Assembly (NCBI RefSeq): GCF_023370075.1
Contig: NZ_CP097149.1
Location: 682,001 to 746,000, forward strand
DNA: 64,000 bases
From: Deinococcus sp. QL22
Lineage (GTDB): Bacteria; Deinococcota; Deinococci; Deinococcales; Deinococcaceae
Direction of reading: 5' to 3'
A program made the position numbers and the translations under genes. The notes under the pieces were generated by a model. The model worked only from the letters and a program-made list of their open reading frames with translations, was not told where the DNA came from and searched no databases. How positions within the stretch are numbered: the first letter of the stretch is position 1; every line of letters begins with the position of its first letter. Positions 31,011 through 46,700 of this stretch are shown here, piece after piece.

Positions 31011-31131
31011 GGTCTAAGGGTCTCAGGGTGAAGGGTCTAAGGTGCTGGGGCGACGGTGTTTCTGAACTGCCACCCCATCCAAACTAAAAAACTCTTGCTT
31101 GCTGCCCTTCTTAGACCCTCGACCTTGAGAC
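31011..31131. repeat. dispersed inverted-arm repeat, copy E (between rpoB and rpoC)
   Basis: Left arm 31011-31042 (begins GGTCTAAGGGTCTCAGGGTG) and right arm 31110-31131 (begins CTTAGACCCTCGACCTTGAG). The core shares GTGCTGGG and CTGAACTGCC with copy A, so these two form a subfamily. It fills most of the 200-base rpoB-rpoC spacer and should form a hairpin in the polycistronic mRNA. Confidence 0.8.
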
Positions 31132-31163
31132 GATCTGTTCAGTGACGATCTGTCTGGCCCCGC

Positions 31164-34610
<3,447 letters not shown>

Positions 34611-34811
34611 GCACACCTCGCGGGGCACCCTGATGGGAATATTGCACTCTTCCGGGGCAGAGAACAGCGCAAACGGGACAGCAACCTTTGGCTTAAACTC
34701 GCTCGCGGTTGCGTCCCAAACAATCTAATTAGTTGTGAAGTCCAGCCGGTGTTGACGCCGTACTGATTGGCACATCACTCCCGTCCAACCCATCATGGTC
34801 GGCCACAGAAG

Positions 34812-34840
34812 AATATAGGCTGTTTGGTGTTAGGTGTCAA
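34812..34840 (-). promoter_or_regulatory. rpoBC promoter
   Basis: Minus strand TTGACA (34835-34840), 17-base spacer, TATATT (34812-34817): an almost perfect housekeeping promoter. It implies a leader of about 195 bases, which includes a possible 23-codon upstream reading frame but no clear terminator. The rest of the 379-base gap 34611-34989 holds repeat arm F and the upstream region of the TPR gene. Confidence 0.85.
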
Positions 34841-34860
34841 GGGGTGTACGGCCAAAGGAT

Positions 34861-34893
34861 GATCTAAGGGTCGAGGGTCTAAAAGTCTAAGAA
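34861..34893. repeat. solo or degenerate repeat arm, copy F
   Basis: Begins GATCTAAGGGTCGAGGGTCT and continues AAAAGTCTAAGAA; matches the left arm of the dispersed family, but no right arm is found downstream. It lies just upstream of the rpoB promoter. Confidence 0.6.
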
Positions 34894-34989
34894 CGGCTCT
34901 CAATTCTGATCAGGGCTTTGGCCCCTCGCACTTCCAGACCAGCCTCATTTCAAGACAAGTGACTCACCCACCTTCTGTACAGTGGGGGC

Positions 34990-35781
34990 ATGAATGTCGG
35001 TTCTATCTTTAACCAAGCGCCGTGGCTGTTTACGGTTTTTTACGTACTCAACATCTTGTTCTTGGTGCACGCCATCGCCACCCGGCGCGGCGTGATCTGG
35101 ATAGCCGTGCTGGGGTTCAGCCTGTTTGTCGGTGGATTTTTGGGGCCGCTGATCTACTTTTTCTTGGAGTTTTTGCCTACGTTGCGCGGCAGTCGGCGGG
35201 CGGCCAGCAGCGCCCTGCAAAGTGGCCTGGAAGCCATCAAGCCGCTGGATACCCGCATTCGGGAAGCGCAGGAAGAACTTGCCGAGAGCGATACGCTGGC
35301 CCACCGCGCCGATCTTGCCGGGCTGCTGGCCCGTGCAGGCCGCAACGACGAAGCGCAGGCCACGCTCAATCCGCTGTTGGCAGGCATCTACGCCGATGAT
35401 CCGGTGGTGCTGCTGACCAGTGCCGAACTGGATTTGGCACGCGGCAACCCCGCCGACGCCGAAGGCCGCCTGACCCGTGTAGACCTGCGAACCAGCGCCG
35501 CCACCCGCACCCGCACGCTGACGCTCTTGGCACAAGCTCAGGAAAAACAGGGCAAAATGGCTGAGGCCGACGCGACCTATGTGCAGGCCATGACGGCTGC
35601 CACCACCGAAGAACCCCGCGCCCGCTACGCCGCTTTTTTGGTCGCGCAAGGCCGCCACGAGGAAGCCGCGCAATTGCTGGAAGCCCTCGCCAGAACAGAG
35701 CGCCGCGCCACCAATCTTTATAAGCGGCAGGAGCGCGAGTGGTTTGGGCTGGCGGCAGAGTTGCGGCGCAACTTGAAGTAA
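34990..35781 (+). CDS. membrane-anchored TPR protein
   Basis: 263 residues with two N-terminal transmembrane segments (about 9-30 and 34-60) and an alpha-helical repeat region with TPR-like motifs (LAGLLARAGRNDEAQATLNP, then LLAQAQEKQGKMAEADATYV). It probably mediates protein contacts in the cytoplasm. The ATG follows TACAGT by six bases (leaderless). It interrupts the conserved rplKAJL-rpoBC order on the opposite strand, a position unusual among bacteria. Confidence 0.85.
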   Translation: MNVGSIFNQAPWLFTVFYVLNILFLVHAIATRRGVIWIAVLGFSLFVGGFLGPLIYFFLEFLPTLRGSRRAASSALQSGLEAIKPLDTRIREAQEELAESDTLAHRADLAGLLARAGRNDEAQATLNPLLAGIYADDPVVLLTSAELDLARGNPADAEGRLTRVDLRTSAATRTRTLTLLAQAQEKQGKMAEADATYVQAMTAATTEEPRARYAAFLVAQGRHEEAAQLLEALARTERRATNLYKRQEREWFGLAAELRRNLK

Positions 35782-35814
35782 ACTCTGTACTCCAAACAGC
35801 TCGTCCCAGACAAT

Positions 35815-35845
35815 GCAAAATCCCCCGGCCTTTCAGCTGGGGGAT
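35815..35845 (-). terminator. intrinsic terminator after the cold-shock gene
   Basis: Minus strand ATCCCCC / GGGGGAT stem with a loop of about 12 bases followed by TTTTGC. Confidence 0.85.
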
Positions 35846-35876
35846 CAACATTTAAAATGTCAGAGGGTGTTGGGGA

Positions 35877-36137
35877 TTACCAGCGGTCGTCGCGGCGGGG
35901 GCGGTCGCTGAACGCAGGTGCAGGAGCAGCCTTCGTGACAACGATGTTCTTGGCCTGGGGGCCTTTTCCGCGCTGGCCTTCTTCAACTTCGAATTCCACT
36001 TCGTCGCCTTCGTTCAGCTTCTTGAAGCCGCTGCTCTGGATGGCGCTGAAGTGCGCGAACACGTCGGGGCTGCCGGGTGTTTCGATGAAGCCAAAGCCTT
36101 TCTCTGCGTTAAACCATTTCACTTTACCTGTAGCCAT
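35877..36137 (-). CDS. cold-shock protein (CspA family)
   Basis: 86 residues: the RNA-binding motifs KGFGFIE (RNP1) and VFAHFS (RNP2) are intact and the chain ends in a basic/aromatic tail ([10 protein letters not shown]), longer than E. coli CspA (70 aa). It is an RNA chaperone. The 289-base region between it and rplL contains the rplL terminator, AT-rich promoter-like bases (TTGACC and TTGACT around 36300-36320) and a leader of about 150 bases, as is usual for csp genes. Ribosome site AAGGAGA. Confidence 0.95.
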   Translation of the reverse strand: MATGKVKWFNAEKGFGFIETPGSPDVFAHFSAIQSSGFKKLNEGDEVEFEVEEGQRGKGPQAKNIVVTKAAPAPAFSDRPRRDDRW

Positions 36138-36338
36138 CTGATACTCTCCTTGCTGCTTCCAGCATTCTCAACCCAGCGGTGTCGGGCTTGCCAAGAGCTT
36201 TTCCTGACCTGCCGTCTCAAAAGACCCACCGGAGTAGAACCCGTGGAGAATAGTGCGCCCCTCATCTACAGATAGTACTTTGTCTTACATTGTCTATAGT
36301 TAAGTCAAGAGAGGTCAAGGGGGCCAAAACCACGCGGC

Positions 36339-36375
36339 AAAATAGGAACCCCCAACCAAAGACGGCTGGGGGCTG
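36339..36375 (-). terminator. intrinsic terminator after rplL
   Basis: Minus strand AGCCCCCAGCC / GGTTGGGGGT stem with a short loop, followed by TCCTATTTT. Confidence 0.85.
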
Positions 36376-36426
36376 CACTCCCGGTGATGCTCTTAAAACT
36401 GGTCTTGCTAGAGCGAATTTAGAAGA

Positions 36427-36789
<363 letters not shown>

Positions 36790-36873
36790 GATGTCTTCCT
36801 CCGAGGATTGGTTTGGGTGGTGCTGATTGTTAAAGCAGGGGGACAGAAGGGGTCAAGACGCGCCGGAGCGGTC

Positions 36874-37473
36874 TTAGACGCTCGCTTCCGGGGCGCTGTC
36901 GTCGGGAGCGCTGGCTTCGGCAACAACTGCATCTGCGCTAGCGACTTCTCCATCGGCGGCGGCTGGGCTGCTGTCGGCAGGAGCGCCCGCTTCCAGCTTG
37001 GCCTTGTAGGCTTCCAGAATTCCGACGAAGCCCGACAGGTGGCTGGAGAGCACACCCACGAACTCGGCCTGAAGGCTCTGCTTGCTGCCGAGGCTGGCAA
37101 GGCGTTCGATAACTTTCACATCGACGCGGTTGCCTTCCACGAGGCCGCCTTTCATGGTGGGAATGCCTTTGTCGTTGGCCTTGGCGGCATCGCTGAGGGT
37201 CTTGGCGACTCCAGCGGGGTCTTCATGGGCCAGAACAAGGGCACTGGGGCCTTTCAGGGCGTCGGCAAAATCACGGCCACCATCCTGAAGGGCGATGTTG
37301 ATCAGGGTGTTCTTGGCAACGATGAGCTGCCCACCCTTTTCGCGGATGTCTTTACGCAGTTTGCTCAGTTGCCCTGCGGTCAGGCCCTGGTAATCGACGA
37401 CGTAAAACGTGTCTACTCCCGAAAGGCTGCCCCGAAGGCTGCTGAGGTTCTGCTGGTTTTTTTCGTTCGCCAC
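36874..37473 (-). CDS. rplJ: 50S ribosomal protein uL10
   Basis: 199 residues. It forms the stalk base with bL12. The start is GTG at 37473 ([19 protein letters not shown]), behind a near-perfect AAAGGAGGT ribosome site; the longer frame to 37500 would cover that site. The C-terminal extension is Ala/Ser/acidic ([15 protein letters not shown]), longer than in E. coli. It is preceded by a 190-base gap with two small hairpins. Confidence 0.96.
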   Translation of the reverse strand: MANEKNQQNLSSLRGSLSGVDTFYVVDYQGLTAGQLSKLRKDIREKGGQLIVAKNTLINIALQDGGRDFADALKGPSALVLAHEDPAGVAKTLSDAAKANDKGIPTMKGGLVEGNRVDVKVIERLASLGSKQSLQAEFVGVLSSHLSGFVGILEAYKAKLEAGAPADSSPAAADGEVASADAVVAEASAPDDSAPEASV

Positions 37474-37517
37474 GCGGTGAACCTCCTTTGTGTCGAACAA
37501 GTCCGGGTGCGGTAACT

Positions 37518-37548
<31 letters not shown>

Positions 37549-37596
37549 TTGGCAAGAGTCCCCGCTGTCACGGAAGCCGGTCTAACGGTGATGCTG

Positions 37597-37657
37597 TTAA
37601 AAGGTGCAGAACGCACCGGGGTGCTGAAGTTGGCGGGGGTAGAAAGAACCTACCCCC
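37597..37657 (-). promoter_or_regulatory. hairpins between rplA and rplJ (candidate attenuator/L10 leader)
   Basis: On the minus strand GGGGGTAG...CTACCCCC (37635-37657) is followed by GGTGC-GTTCT-GCACC (37603-37617) and TTTTAA (37597-37602). The second is a short terminator-like hairpin. This position, upstream of rplJ, is where the L10(L12)4 autoregulatory site lies in other bacteria. Confidence 0.45.
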
Positions 37658-37664
37658 CTAGAAA

Positions 37665-38784
<1,120 letters not shown>

Positions 38785-38902
38785 GTCTTGCCTCCTTAGC
38801 TCCCCCAGAACGCCCTCAAATGTGGCGGTGGGGTGCTGACGCTAAGTTCTGCCTGCCCGGTAAGGAGCTTCACCCTGAGAGTGAATTGACAGCAACTTTT
38901 TG

Positions 38903-38931
38903 ATTTTACTGCCTGTTGCCCATTTTGACTA
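38903..38931 (-). promoter_or_regulatory. predicted promoter of rplKAJL
   Basis: Minus strand TAGTCA (38926-38931), 17-base spacer, TAAAAT (38903-38908), giving a leader of about 110 bases to rplK. Confidence 0.45.
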
Positions 38932-38978
38932 GTGGCACAGTTTGGATGGTGCCTGACCTCAGTGGGAACAAACAGGCC

Positions 38979-39551
38979 TTATTTGCTGACCTGTGCGAAA
39001 TCGAGTTCGACAGGGGTTTCGCGGCCAAAGATGCTGACAAGCACCTTGACCTTGGCCTGAGGAGCATTGACTTCGCTGATGATGCCGCTGAAGTCCGCAA
39101 ATGGGCCGCCCGTGACCCGAACCATATCGCCAGGTTTGAGGCTGACCTTGATGCGCGGGGCTTCTTCGACGACGGGCTGAGCAGCCACGCCCACCGAGGC
39201 CAGCAGACGCTGAACCTCATCGTGAGAGAGGGGTACAGGGCGCGTGGCGGTGCCGACAAATCCGGTCACGCCGTTGGTGCCGCGCACCACTTCCCAAGAC
39301 TCACCCAGTTCGCCGGGTGCGTCATCGTCTTCCACGTCCATCTGCACGAACACGTAGCCCGGAAACAACTTGCGCTTGACGGTTTCTTTCTTGCCGCCTT
39401 CACGCAGTTCTACAGCTTCCTCGCTGGGCTGCAACACCTGAAAAATCTTGGTGTAGTACATGCCCAGCTTTTTGGCCCGATCCATCAGTTGGTCTTGCAC
39501 GCGGTCTTCCTGACCCACGTAGGTATGCACGGCGTACCATTCAATACTCAT
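38979..39551 (-). CDS. nusG: transcription termination/antitermination protein NusG
   Basis: 190 residues: NGN domain with [19 protein letters not shown] and the [13 protein letters not shown] region, then a C-terminal KOW domain ([20 protein letters not shown]). It binds the RNA polymerase clamp and contacts Rho or S10. The ATG at 39551 (MSIEWYAV) is the family start; it lies 10 bases after secE, so they are cotranscribed. Confidence 0.97.
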   Translation of the reverse strand: MSIEWYAVHTYVGQEDRVQDQLMDRAKKLGMYYTKIFQVLQPSEEAVELREGGKKETVKRKLFPGYVFVQMDVEDDDAPGELGESWEVVRGTNGVTGFVGTATRPVPLSHDEVQRLLASVGVAAQPVVEEAPRIKVSLKPGDMVRVTGGPFADFSGIISEVNAPQAKVKVLVSIFGRETPVELDFAQVSK

Positions 39552-39561
39552 GTCAGCCGCC

Positions 39562-39741
39562 TTATGGGAGGAGCGCACGAACGGCGGTGCCGAACACGCG
39601 ATCCATGAAAAACACGATCAGGGTGAGTGCCACGACGAAGATCAGCACGGCCTGCGTGCCTTCCAGCACTTGCTGGCGGGTGGGCCACGTCACGCGGGAC
39701 AATTCCGCGCGGGCGTCCCGGAAGTACTGAATCAAGTTCAT
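39562..39741 (-). CDS. secE: preprotein translocase subunit SecE
   Basis: 59 residues. It starts [20 protein letters not shown] and has the conserved amphipathic [10 protein letters not shown] helix, then a single transmembrane helix ([18 protein letters not shown]) and ends [10 protein letters not shown]. It is the minimal single-helix form that clamps SecY. It sits between rpmG and nusG as in most bacteria, though without a tRNA-Trp gene in the rpmG-secE gap. Confidence 0.95.
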   Translation of the reverse strand: MNLIQYFRDARAELSRVTWPTRQQVLEGTQAVLIFVVALTLIVFFMDRVFGTAVRALLP

Positions 39742-39835
39742 GCGTTCACCTGCGCCTCAAAGCCTGTACTGAGGAAAAGAAAGCTGACCCAGTGGAGCCG
39801 CTGAACCCACATACGGGTAGGGCGGCCCCAGCAGA

Positions 39836-40003
39836 TCAGACTTTCTTCTCCTTGAAGACGACGTGCTTTTTGGCAACGGGGTCGTACTTACGCAGTTCCA
39901 GTTTGGTCTGCGTGGTGCGGCGGTTTTTGGTGGTCGTGTAGTAAAAGCCTGTTCCAGCGGTGCTTTCCATCTTCACGATAATACGGGGGCCGTCTTTCGC
40001 CAT
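39836..40003 (-). CDS. rpmG: 50S ribosomal protein bL33
   Basis: 55 residues starting [15 protein letters not shown] and holding [20 protein letters not shown]. No CxxC zinc pairs, so it is a C- form, like the rpmE product here. ATG 40003 has an AAAGGAG ribosome site; the longer frame to 40060 does not fit the family. Confidence 0.96.
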   Translation of the reverse strand: MAKDGPRIIVKMESTAGTGFYYTTTKNRRTTQTKLELRKYDPVAKKHVVFKEKKV

Positions 40004-40130
40004 GTTCAAACTCCTTTCGCGGGGGAGGGCGCACGCACCCTGAAACCCTGCTCCCAGCACTCCGCTGCTGCGGGAAAACCGTTGGGGCTACTCCGTCCGT
40101 TCTGGTCAGGTGTCCTCTGGTTATGCTGGT

Positions 40131-40191
40131 AAAGAACCCGCCTTCTGGCGGGCAACATTCTAAGTATAGAGATACAGGGGGCGGGTGTCTA
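40131..40191 (-). promoter_or_regulatory. predicted rpmG promoter with an immediate hairpin
   Basis: Minus strand TAGACA (40186-40191), 17-base spacer, TATACT (40163-40168). The transcript would begin about at the hairpin GCCCGCC-AGAA-GGCGGGT followed by TCTTT (40131-40153). The hairpin may serve as terminator for the aminotransferase and as a 5' cap structure or attenuator for rpmG. Confidence 0.55.
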
Positions 40192-40217
40192 GGGTTGGCT
40201 TACCTTCTGAGAGCCAC

Positions 40218-41408
40218 TCAGTTGACCTGAAGCGCCGCCCAGGCCGCCTGCACCGCCACCCCGCGCTGCACTTTCACGCCGAGGCTGGCAAAGGCTTCTT
40301 CCAAGATTCCGGCAATCGCCAGAGCGTCGTACCGGTCGGCGTAGCCCATCGTGGACACGCGGAACACGGTGTCCTCGTGCGGCGCCTGACCGGGCAGGGC
40401 GCGTTGGCCCATTTCAGCCAGGCGGGCCGAAACCTGACGCCCCGTGATTCCGGCAGGTGGGGTCAGAACGGCCACGGCGGGGCTGGTGCGGGCGGCCCAC
40501 GCAGGCGCACCCAGCGCGGTTCCGGCAGCAATCAGCGCGTCGGCTTGACGGCGCTTTTCGGCCCACAGCACGTCCAAGGGCACGCACAGCAACCGCTCCA
40601 ACGACAACGACAGGGCGTAGATCAGATTGATGGCAGGCGTCTGGGGCGTGCTGCCCGCCTTTTGCCCGGTCAGTTCTCGGTGCATATCGAGGTAAAAACC
40701 GCGCGGCGTGTTCTTGATCAGTCGGGTCTGAATTTCGGGAGAAAACAGTACGAAGCCGAGGCCGGGGGGCGTGGCCGTTCCCTTCTGGCTGCCCGACACG
40801 ATCACGTCTACACCCCAGGCCGCCGGGCGCAATTCGGCCACGCCGTAGCTGGTGATGCAGTCGGCAATGATGATCAGGTCGGGGTTCTGGGCACGGGCCG
40901 CCCCCGAGATGGCCGCCAGATCGTGCAGCGCTCCGGTGCTGGTTTCGCTGTGGGTGATCAGCAGGGTGTGGGCATCTTTGGCAGCGTCGGCCACCTCCTC
41001 TGGGTCAAGAACTTCGCCCCAGGGTTTCGCCACGATCTGCGCGTCGTAGCCCAACCGTCCGGCCATTTCGCCCCAGCGTTCGCTGAATTTGCCGGCCTGC
41101 GCGTTCACAACTTTGGCCCCTTCCGGGACTAAGCTGACGAGTGCGCCCTCGAAGGCTCCGGTACCGCTGCTGGTGGTGATCACAGCGTCATAGGGATCGC
41201 CCAAGAGCTGCGTCAGTTTGGCGCGGGCTTCCATCAGTTTTTCGATGCCCGCCGCCGCCCGGTGGTGCATCTGAGGCTGGGCCAGTTCCAGCAATACGCG
41301 GGGATCAACCTCGACTGGGCCGGGCGCGATCAGGCGTTCCCGGTTGAGGGGGATATAGGCGGGCAAATCAGCTGTGGTCAAACCGGGGCGGGCAGCGGTA
41401 TCGGTCAT
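40218..41408 (-). CDS. class V aminotransferase (alanine/serine-glyoxylate type)
   Basis: 396 residues, PLP-dependent. The Schiff-base Lys is in [16 protein letters not shown], the phosphate-binding segment is [14 protein letters not shown], and [11 protein letters not shown] supplies the pyridine-contacting Asp. Likely reaction: alanine or serine with glyoxylate. The frame extends to 41468, but the ATG at 41408 follows TACCAT by six bases. Divergent from the CoA-disulfide reductase across 47 bases with two facing leaderless -10 boxes. Confidence 0.9.
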   Translation of the reverse strand: MTDTAARPGLTTADLPAYIPLNRERLIAPGPVEVDPRVLLELAQPQMHHRAAAGIEKLMEARAKLTQLLGDPYDAVITTSSGTGAFEGALVSLVPEGAKVVNAQAGKFSERWGEMAGRLGYDAQIVAKPWGEVLDPEEVADAAKDAHTLLITHSETSTGALHDLAAISGAARAQNPDLIIIADCITSYGVAELRPAAWGVDVIVSGSQKGTATPPGLGFVLFSPEIQTRLIKNTPRGFYLDMHRELTGQKAGSTPQTPAINLIYALSLSLERLLCVPLDVLWAEKRRQADALIAAGTALGAPAWAARTSPAVAVLTPPAGITGRQVSARLAEMGQRALPGQAPHEDTVFRVSTMGYADRYDALAIAGILEEAFASLGVKVQRGVAVQAAWAALQVN

Positions 41409-41455
41409 AGCTGCATGGTAACGGTGCGGCAGGCCCGGCGCGGTAGCCTGCCTGT

Positions 41456-42850
<1,395 letters not shown>

Positions 42851-42908
42851 GCCTGGGCAGGCGGGCTGCTTTTGAGCCTGCTGTTAAAGCAACGCTCCAC
42901 ACCGAGCA

Positions 42909-42938
42909 TTAACATTCCTGACATTTCCGGCTTAGAAT
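42909..42938 (+). promoter_or_regulatory. predicted promoter of the lipoprotein-nuclease operon
   Basis: TTAACA (42909-42914), 18-base spacer, TAGAAT (42933-42938), followed 43 bases later by the lipoprotein ATG with an AAGGACG ribosome site. Confidence 0.6.
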
Positions 42939-42981
42939 CGGGTGCTTCAACTCCAACTCACTGCTGTTTTCCAAGGACGCT

Positions 42982-43776
42982 ATGAAACGAACCCTGTTGA
43001 CCCTCACTTTGCTGGCGGGCCTCGTGGCCTGTACGCCCGTCCCCACGCCCACTCCCGAACCCACGCCAAACGGCACCGCGCCCATCGTGGCCCTGACTAT
43101 CAACGGCATCGGCACGCAAGTTTTGGGCAGCAGCCTGAAAGTCGTGAGCGGCAGTTTGACCGCGCAGGACACGGCAGCCCTGACCTTTACGCTGGACAGC
43201 GTTCATACGTTTACGGCCACCGTGAATGGGCAGGATACGCGCCACTTCCACGCCGCTTACCGGGTGGGCAATGCAGGCAGTGCGCCGCTGGCCTTTGTGC
43301 CCGTGAGCCTGTCGGACGATTCGGGGGTGGAAGGCCTGGGCAGCCCCCTGACCGAAGGCAACACGCCCTACACGCTGATTAAGTTGTTCAACGGCACCTC
43401 TGCGCCTGCTTACGCCTCATCGTTGACGCTGGGACAACCCAAAACCTTTAATGCGGCTACAGGCCTGGTCGAAGACGTGACGACCCCTGGCGCGAGCGCC
43501 TACAACGACGTTGCTCTGACCACCACAGGCGCGAAGAGTCCGGCGGGCACTGTCGTAGGCTATCCGGCGGGTACCTTCGCAGCAGGAACCTACACCGGAA
43601 AAGCCTTCGTGACGCAGGGCGGCGGCGATACCCGCCCCCTGAACGTCGGCCTGACCCTCAACCGCACCGCTCACCCCGGTGCTGAACCCTTCTCGGTGAC
43701 GCTGCTGCTGGCCGCCGTAGAAACTGCACCAACCGCCGCCACACCACTGACCCTGCCCACACGGAGCCAACACTAA
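42982..43776 (+). CDS. secreted lipoprotein, partner of the nuclease
   Basis: 264 residues with a lipobox (LLAGLVAC, Cys17) and a Pro/Thr linker (PVPTPTPEPTPNG). The mature part is beta-rich and aligns by eye in order and spacing with the first ~270 residues of the next gene: a conserved FHAAYRVGNAGSAPLAFVPV corresponds to YLRASFRVKNTGTATLTAPT there. It is probably a stand-alone copy of that N-terminal domain. Stop and next start share TAATG, so the two are translationally coupled. Function unknown. Confidence 0.78.
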   Translation: MKRTLLTLTLLAGLVACTPVPTPTPEPTPNGTAPIVALTINGIGTQVLGSSLKVVSGSLTAQDTAALTFTLDSVHTFTATVNGQDTRHFHAAYRVGNAGSAPLAFVPVSLSDDSGVEGLGSPLTEGNTPYTLIKLFNGTSAPAYASSLTLGQPKTFNAATGLVEDVTTPGASAYNDVALTTTGAKSPAGTVVGYPAGTFAAGTYTGKAFVTQGGGDTRPLNVGLTLNRTAHPGAEPFSVTLLLAAVETAPTAATPLTLPTRSQH

Positions 43777-46700
43777 TGCCCACCAAACGCCTGATTCTTG
43801 CCGGACTCTTGGCCCTGACCGCCTGCGGCCAACCCAACGTGCAGACGCCTGCGGCCAATCAGCCCAACGCCAGCCAACCCAGTGCCAATCAGCCGGGCCG
43901 CGCTGCTCCAACCAGCCTTGGAATATACGAACTGCGGGTCACGGACGCCACTTCTGCCACGCCCACCATCAGCGTGCAGGCCGTGAAGGGACTCGCTCCG
44001 CAGGCCACCGACGTTACCGACCTGCTGTACACGCCGCTCTCGGCGGGCACGCTGACCGATGAGGCGAACCGGGTGCGCTACCTGCGGGCCTCCTTCCGGG
44101 TGAAAAACACCGGAACCGCCACGCTGACGGCCCCCACCTTCGTGCCCGTAGATACGGCGGGCGGCGACGCGACCAACACGGCCACCGTCTCCTCTACCCC
44201 ATTTAAGGATGTGAAGCGGTTTGACGGCTCCCCCGTACCCGACGCCCGTGCATCCGCGCTGAAACCCGACACGGCCCGCGAACTGACCTATGTGGGCAGC
44301 GTTCCCACCTTTGCGCCCGACCCTAAAGCGACGCCGCTGGTCACCGGGCTGAATACGGGCGACCTGACCGTGACCCTGCCCGCTGGCCTGCAAGTCGCGG
44401 GCGTGGCGCATCAGGGCTGGCAGAGTATGTCCACCCTCGCGCCCGGAGCCGAAACGGTGGTCACCTTTGCCACCCAGATTCCGATGGCCGCCACCGCCGC
44501 CGAAGACCCGTTCGCCTTCAGCCTCGTGTTCAGCGCCACCGACAACCCCGGCACCATTGCCCTGAACAACATCGGAGCCGTACAGGGCAGCACCCCCAGC
44601 GGCAACGCGCCCAGCCCCCTGACCGGAGCCGTGAACGTGGAGGGTGTGGTGACCAGCAATCTGGTGGCCGGAACCCTGCGCGGCTTTTTTGTGCAGGAAG
44701 AAGGGATAGACGCCGACAACGACGTCCAAACCAGCGACGGCGTGTTTATTTTCTGCGGCTCTACGGGCGGCAACTGCCCCACCCTGACCACCGGCGACCG
44801 CGTGCGCGTGACCGGAAACGTGAGCGAATTCGTGACCGCCACGCAGATCAGCCCCGCCAGTGCAGCTGACGTGACTGTGCTGGCCAGCGGCACCGCCCTG
44901 CCCGCGCCGCAAACCCTAACCTTACCCCTGCCTGTAGCCGAGCGCGAACGCTTCGAGGGCATGCTGGTCACCGTCAGCGGCACCGTGACCAACAACTTCA
45001 CGCTGGGACGAGGCGGCAGCTTTGATCTGGCCGACGAGCGCCTGTACACCTTCAGCCAGATCAACGCGCCCAGCGTCAGCGGACTGGCGGCCTTTAACGC
45101 CAACCTTCCCAACCGCTTTATTCGGATTGACGACGGCACACGGGCACAGAACCCCAACCCGCTGATTTTTGGGCGCGGCAACCAACCCCTGAGCGCGGCC
45201 AACACCCTGCGCGGCGGCGATACGGCCACCGCAACGGGCGTGCTGAGCTACAGCAACGATGGCTGGACGGGCAGCGGCAGCCTCGACACCTACCGTATTC
45301 ATGCCACCGCCGCCAGCACCACCATTACTGCCACCAACCCGCGCCAGCCCGTGCCCGAAGCTGTGGGCGGAAGCCTGCGCGTGGGCAGCATGAACGTGCT
45401 GAACTACTTCACCACGCTGCTGACCACCAACACTGGCTGCACCCCCAACGGCATAGGCAGCACGGCACGCGGGGCCAACAATTGCGACGAATTCCTGCGC
45501 CAGCGGGCCAAAACCGTAGATTCTATCCGCAAGCTGAACGCTGATGTGCTGGGCATTCTGGAGATGCAGAACGACTACGCCAAAGGTGCCAACAGCAGCC
45601 TCGCCAATCTGGTGAATGCGCTGAACGACCCGGCCACCGGCGGCACGGCGGGCGCTTACGCCTACCTCAATTCAGCAGCCAACATCGGCACCGACGCGAT
45701 CACGGTTGCCATGATCTACAAACCCGCCGCCGTGACCCCGGTGGGCAATCTGGCGATTCTGGACAGCACCTTCGACCCGGCCTATATAGACACCTGCAAC
45801 CGCCCCACGCTGGCGCAGACCTTCCAGAGCAATGCCAACGGCGGGCGCTTTACGGCGGCTATGGCCCACCTGAAAAGCAAGGGCAGCCCCTGCGCGGGCG
45901 ACACCGATCAGTTGGACGGCCAGGGGGCCAGCAACGCCACGCGCCTCGCTGCCGCCGACGTGATCACCAAGTGGCTGGAAACCAATCCCACCGGTGTGGC
46001 CGACGCAGACCGCATCCTGCTGGGCGACCTGAACGCCTACCGGATGGAAGACCCGATCATGCGCCTGTTGCGCGGGGCCGACAACACGGCGGGCAACGCC
46101 GACGATCTGGTGAGCGTGTTTGGCCCCGAAAGCTACTCCTATCAATTTGACGGCACGTGGGGCAGCCTCGATCACGCCATCGTGAGCCAGAGCCTGAACG
46201 GGCAACTGACGGGCAAGACCAAGTGGCACATCAACGCCGACGAACCTGTGATTCTGGACTACAACACGGAATTCAAGGCTGCCGATCAGCAGGCGTCCTT
46301 CTTCGCGCCCGACGCCTTCCGCAGCAGCGACCATGACCCCGTGCTGGTGGGCCTGAACCTAACGGCAGACGCACCTATTACTACGCCGATTGCCAGCCTG
46401 ACCCTGACGCCAGAAGCGGGCAGCGCCACCGTAACAGTGGGCGGCGTGGCAGCAACCCAGAGCTTTACAGCCAGCAACGTGAACGCCAGCGGCCCCATCA
46501 CCGTGACCGTGACGCCCACCGGCGGCGCACCCGCCATCGTGACCGTACCCGCCACCGTTGCCAGCGGCGCGGCCTTTAATGCCACCGTTTCAGCTCCGGC
46601 TGGCACGGCCCCCGGCAGCTACCAGTACACCATCACGGCCCGCAATGGCCTTCTCAGCGACAGCAGCACCCTCAACGTGACCGTGAACCCGGCGGCGGCA

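Noticed and set aside
39742..39835. Expected tRNA-Trp gene between rpmG and secE
   Set aside because: No cloverleaf could be built on either strand; the gap is just a short leader.
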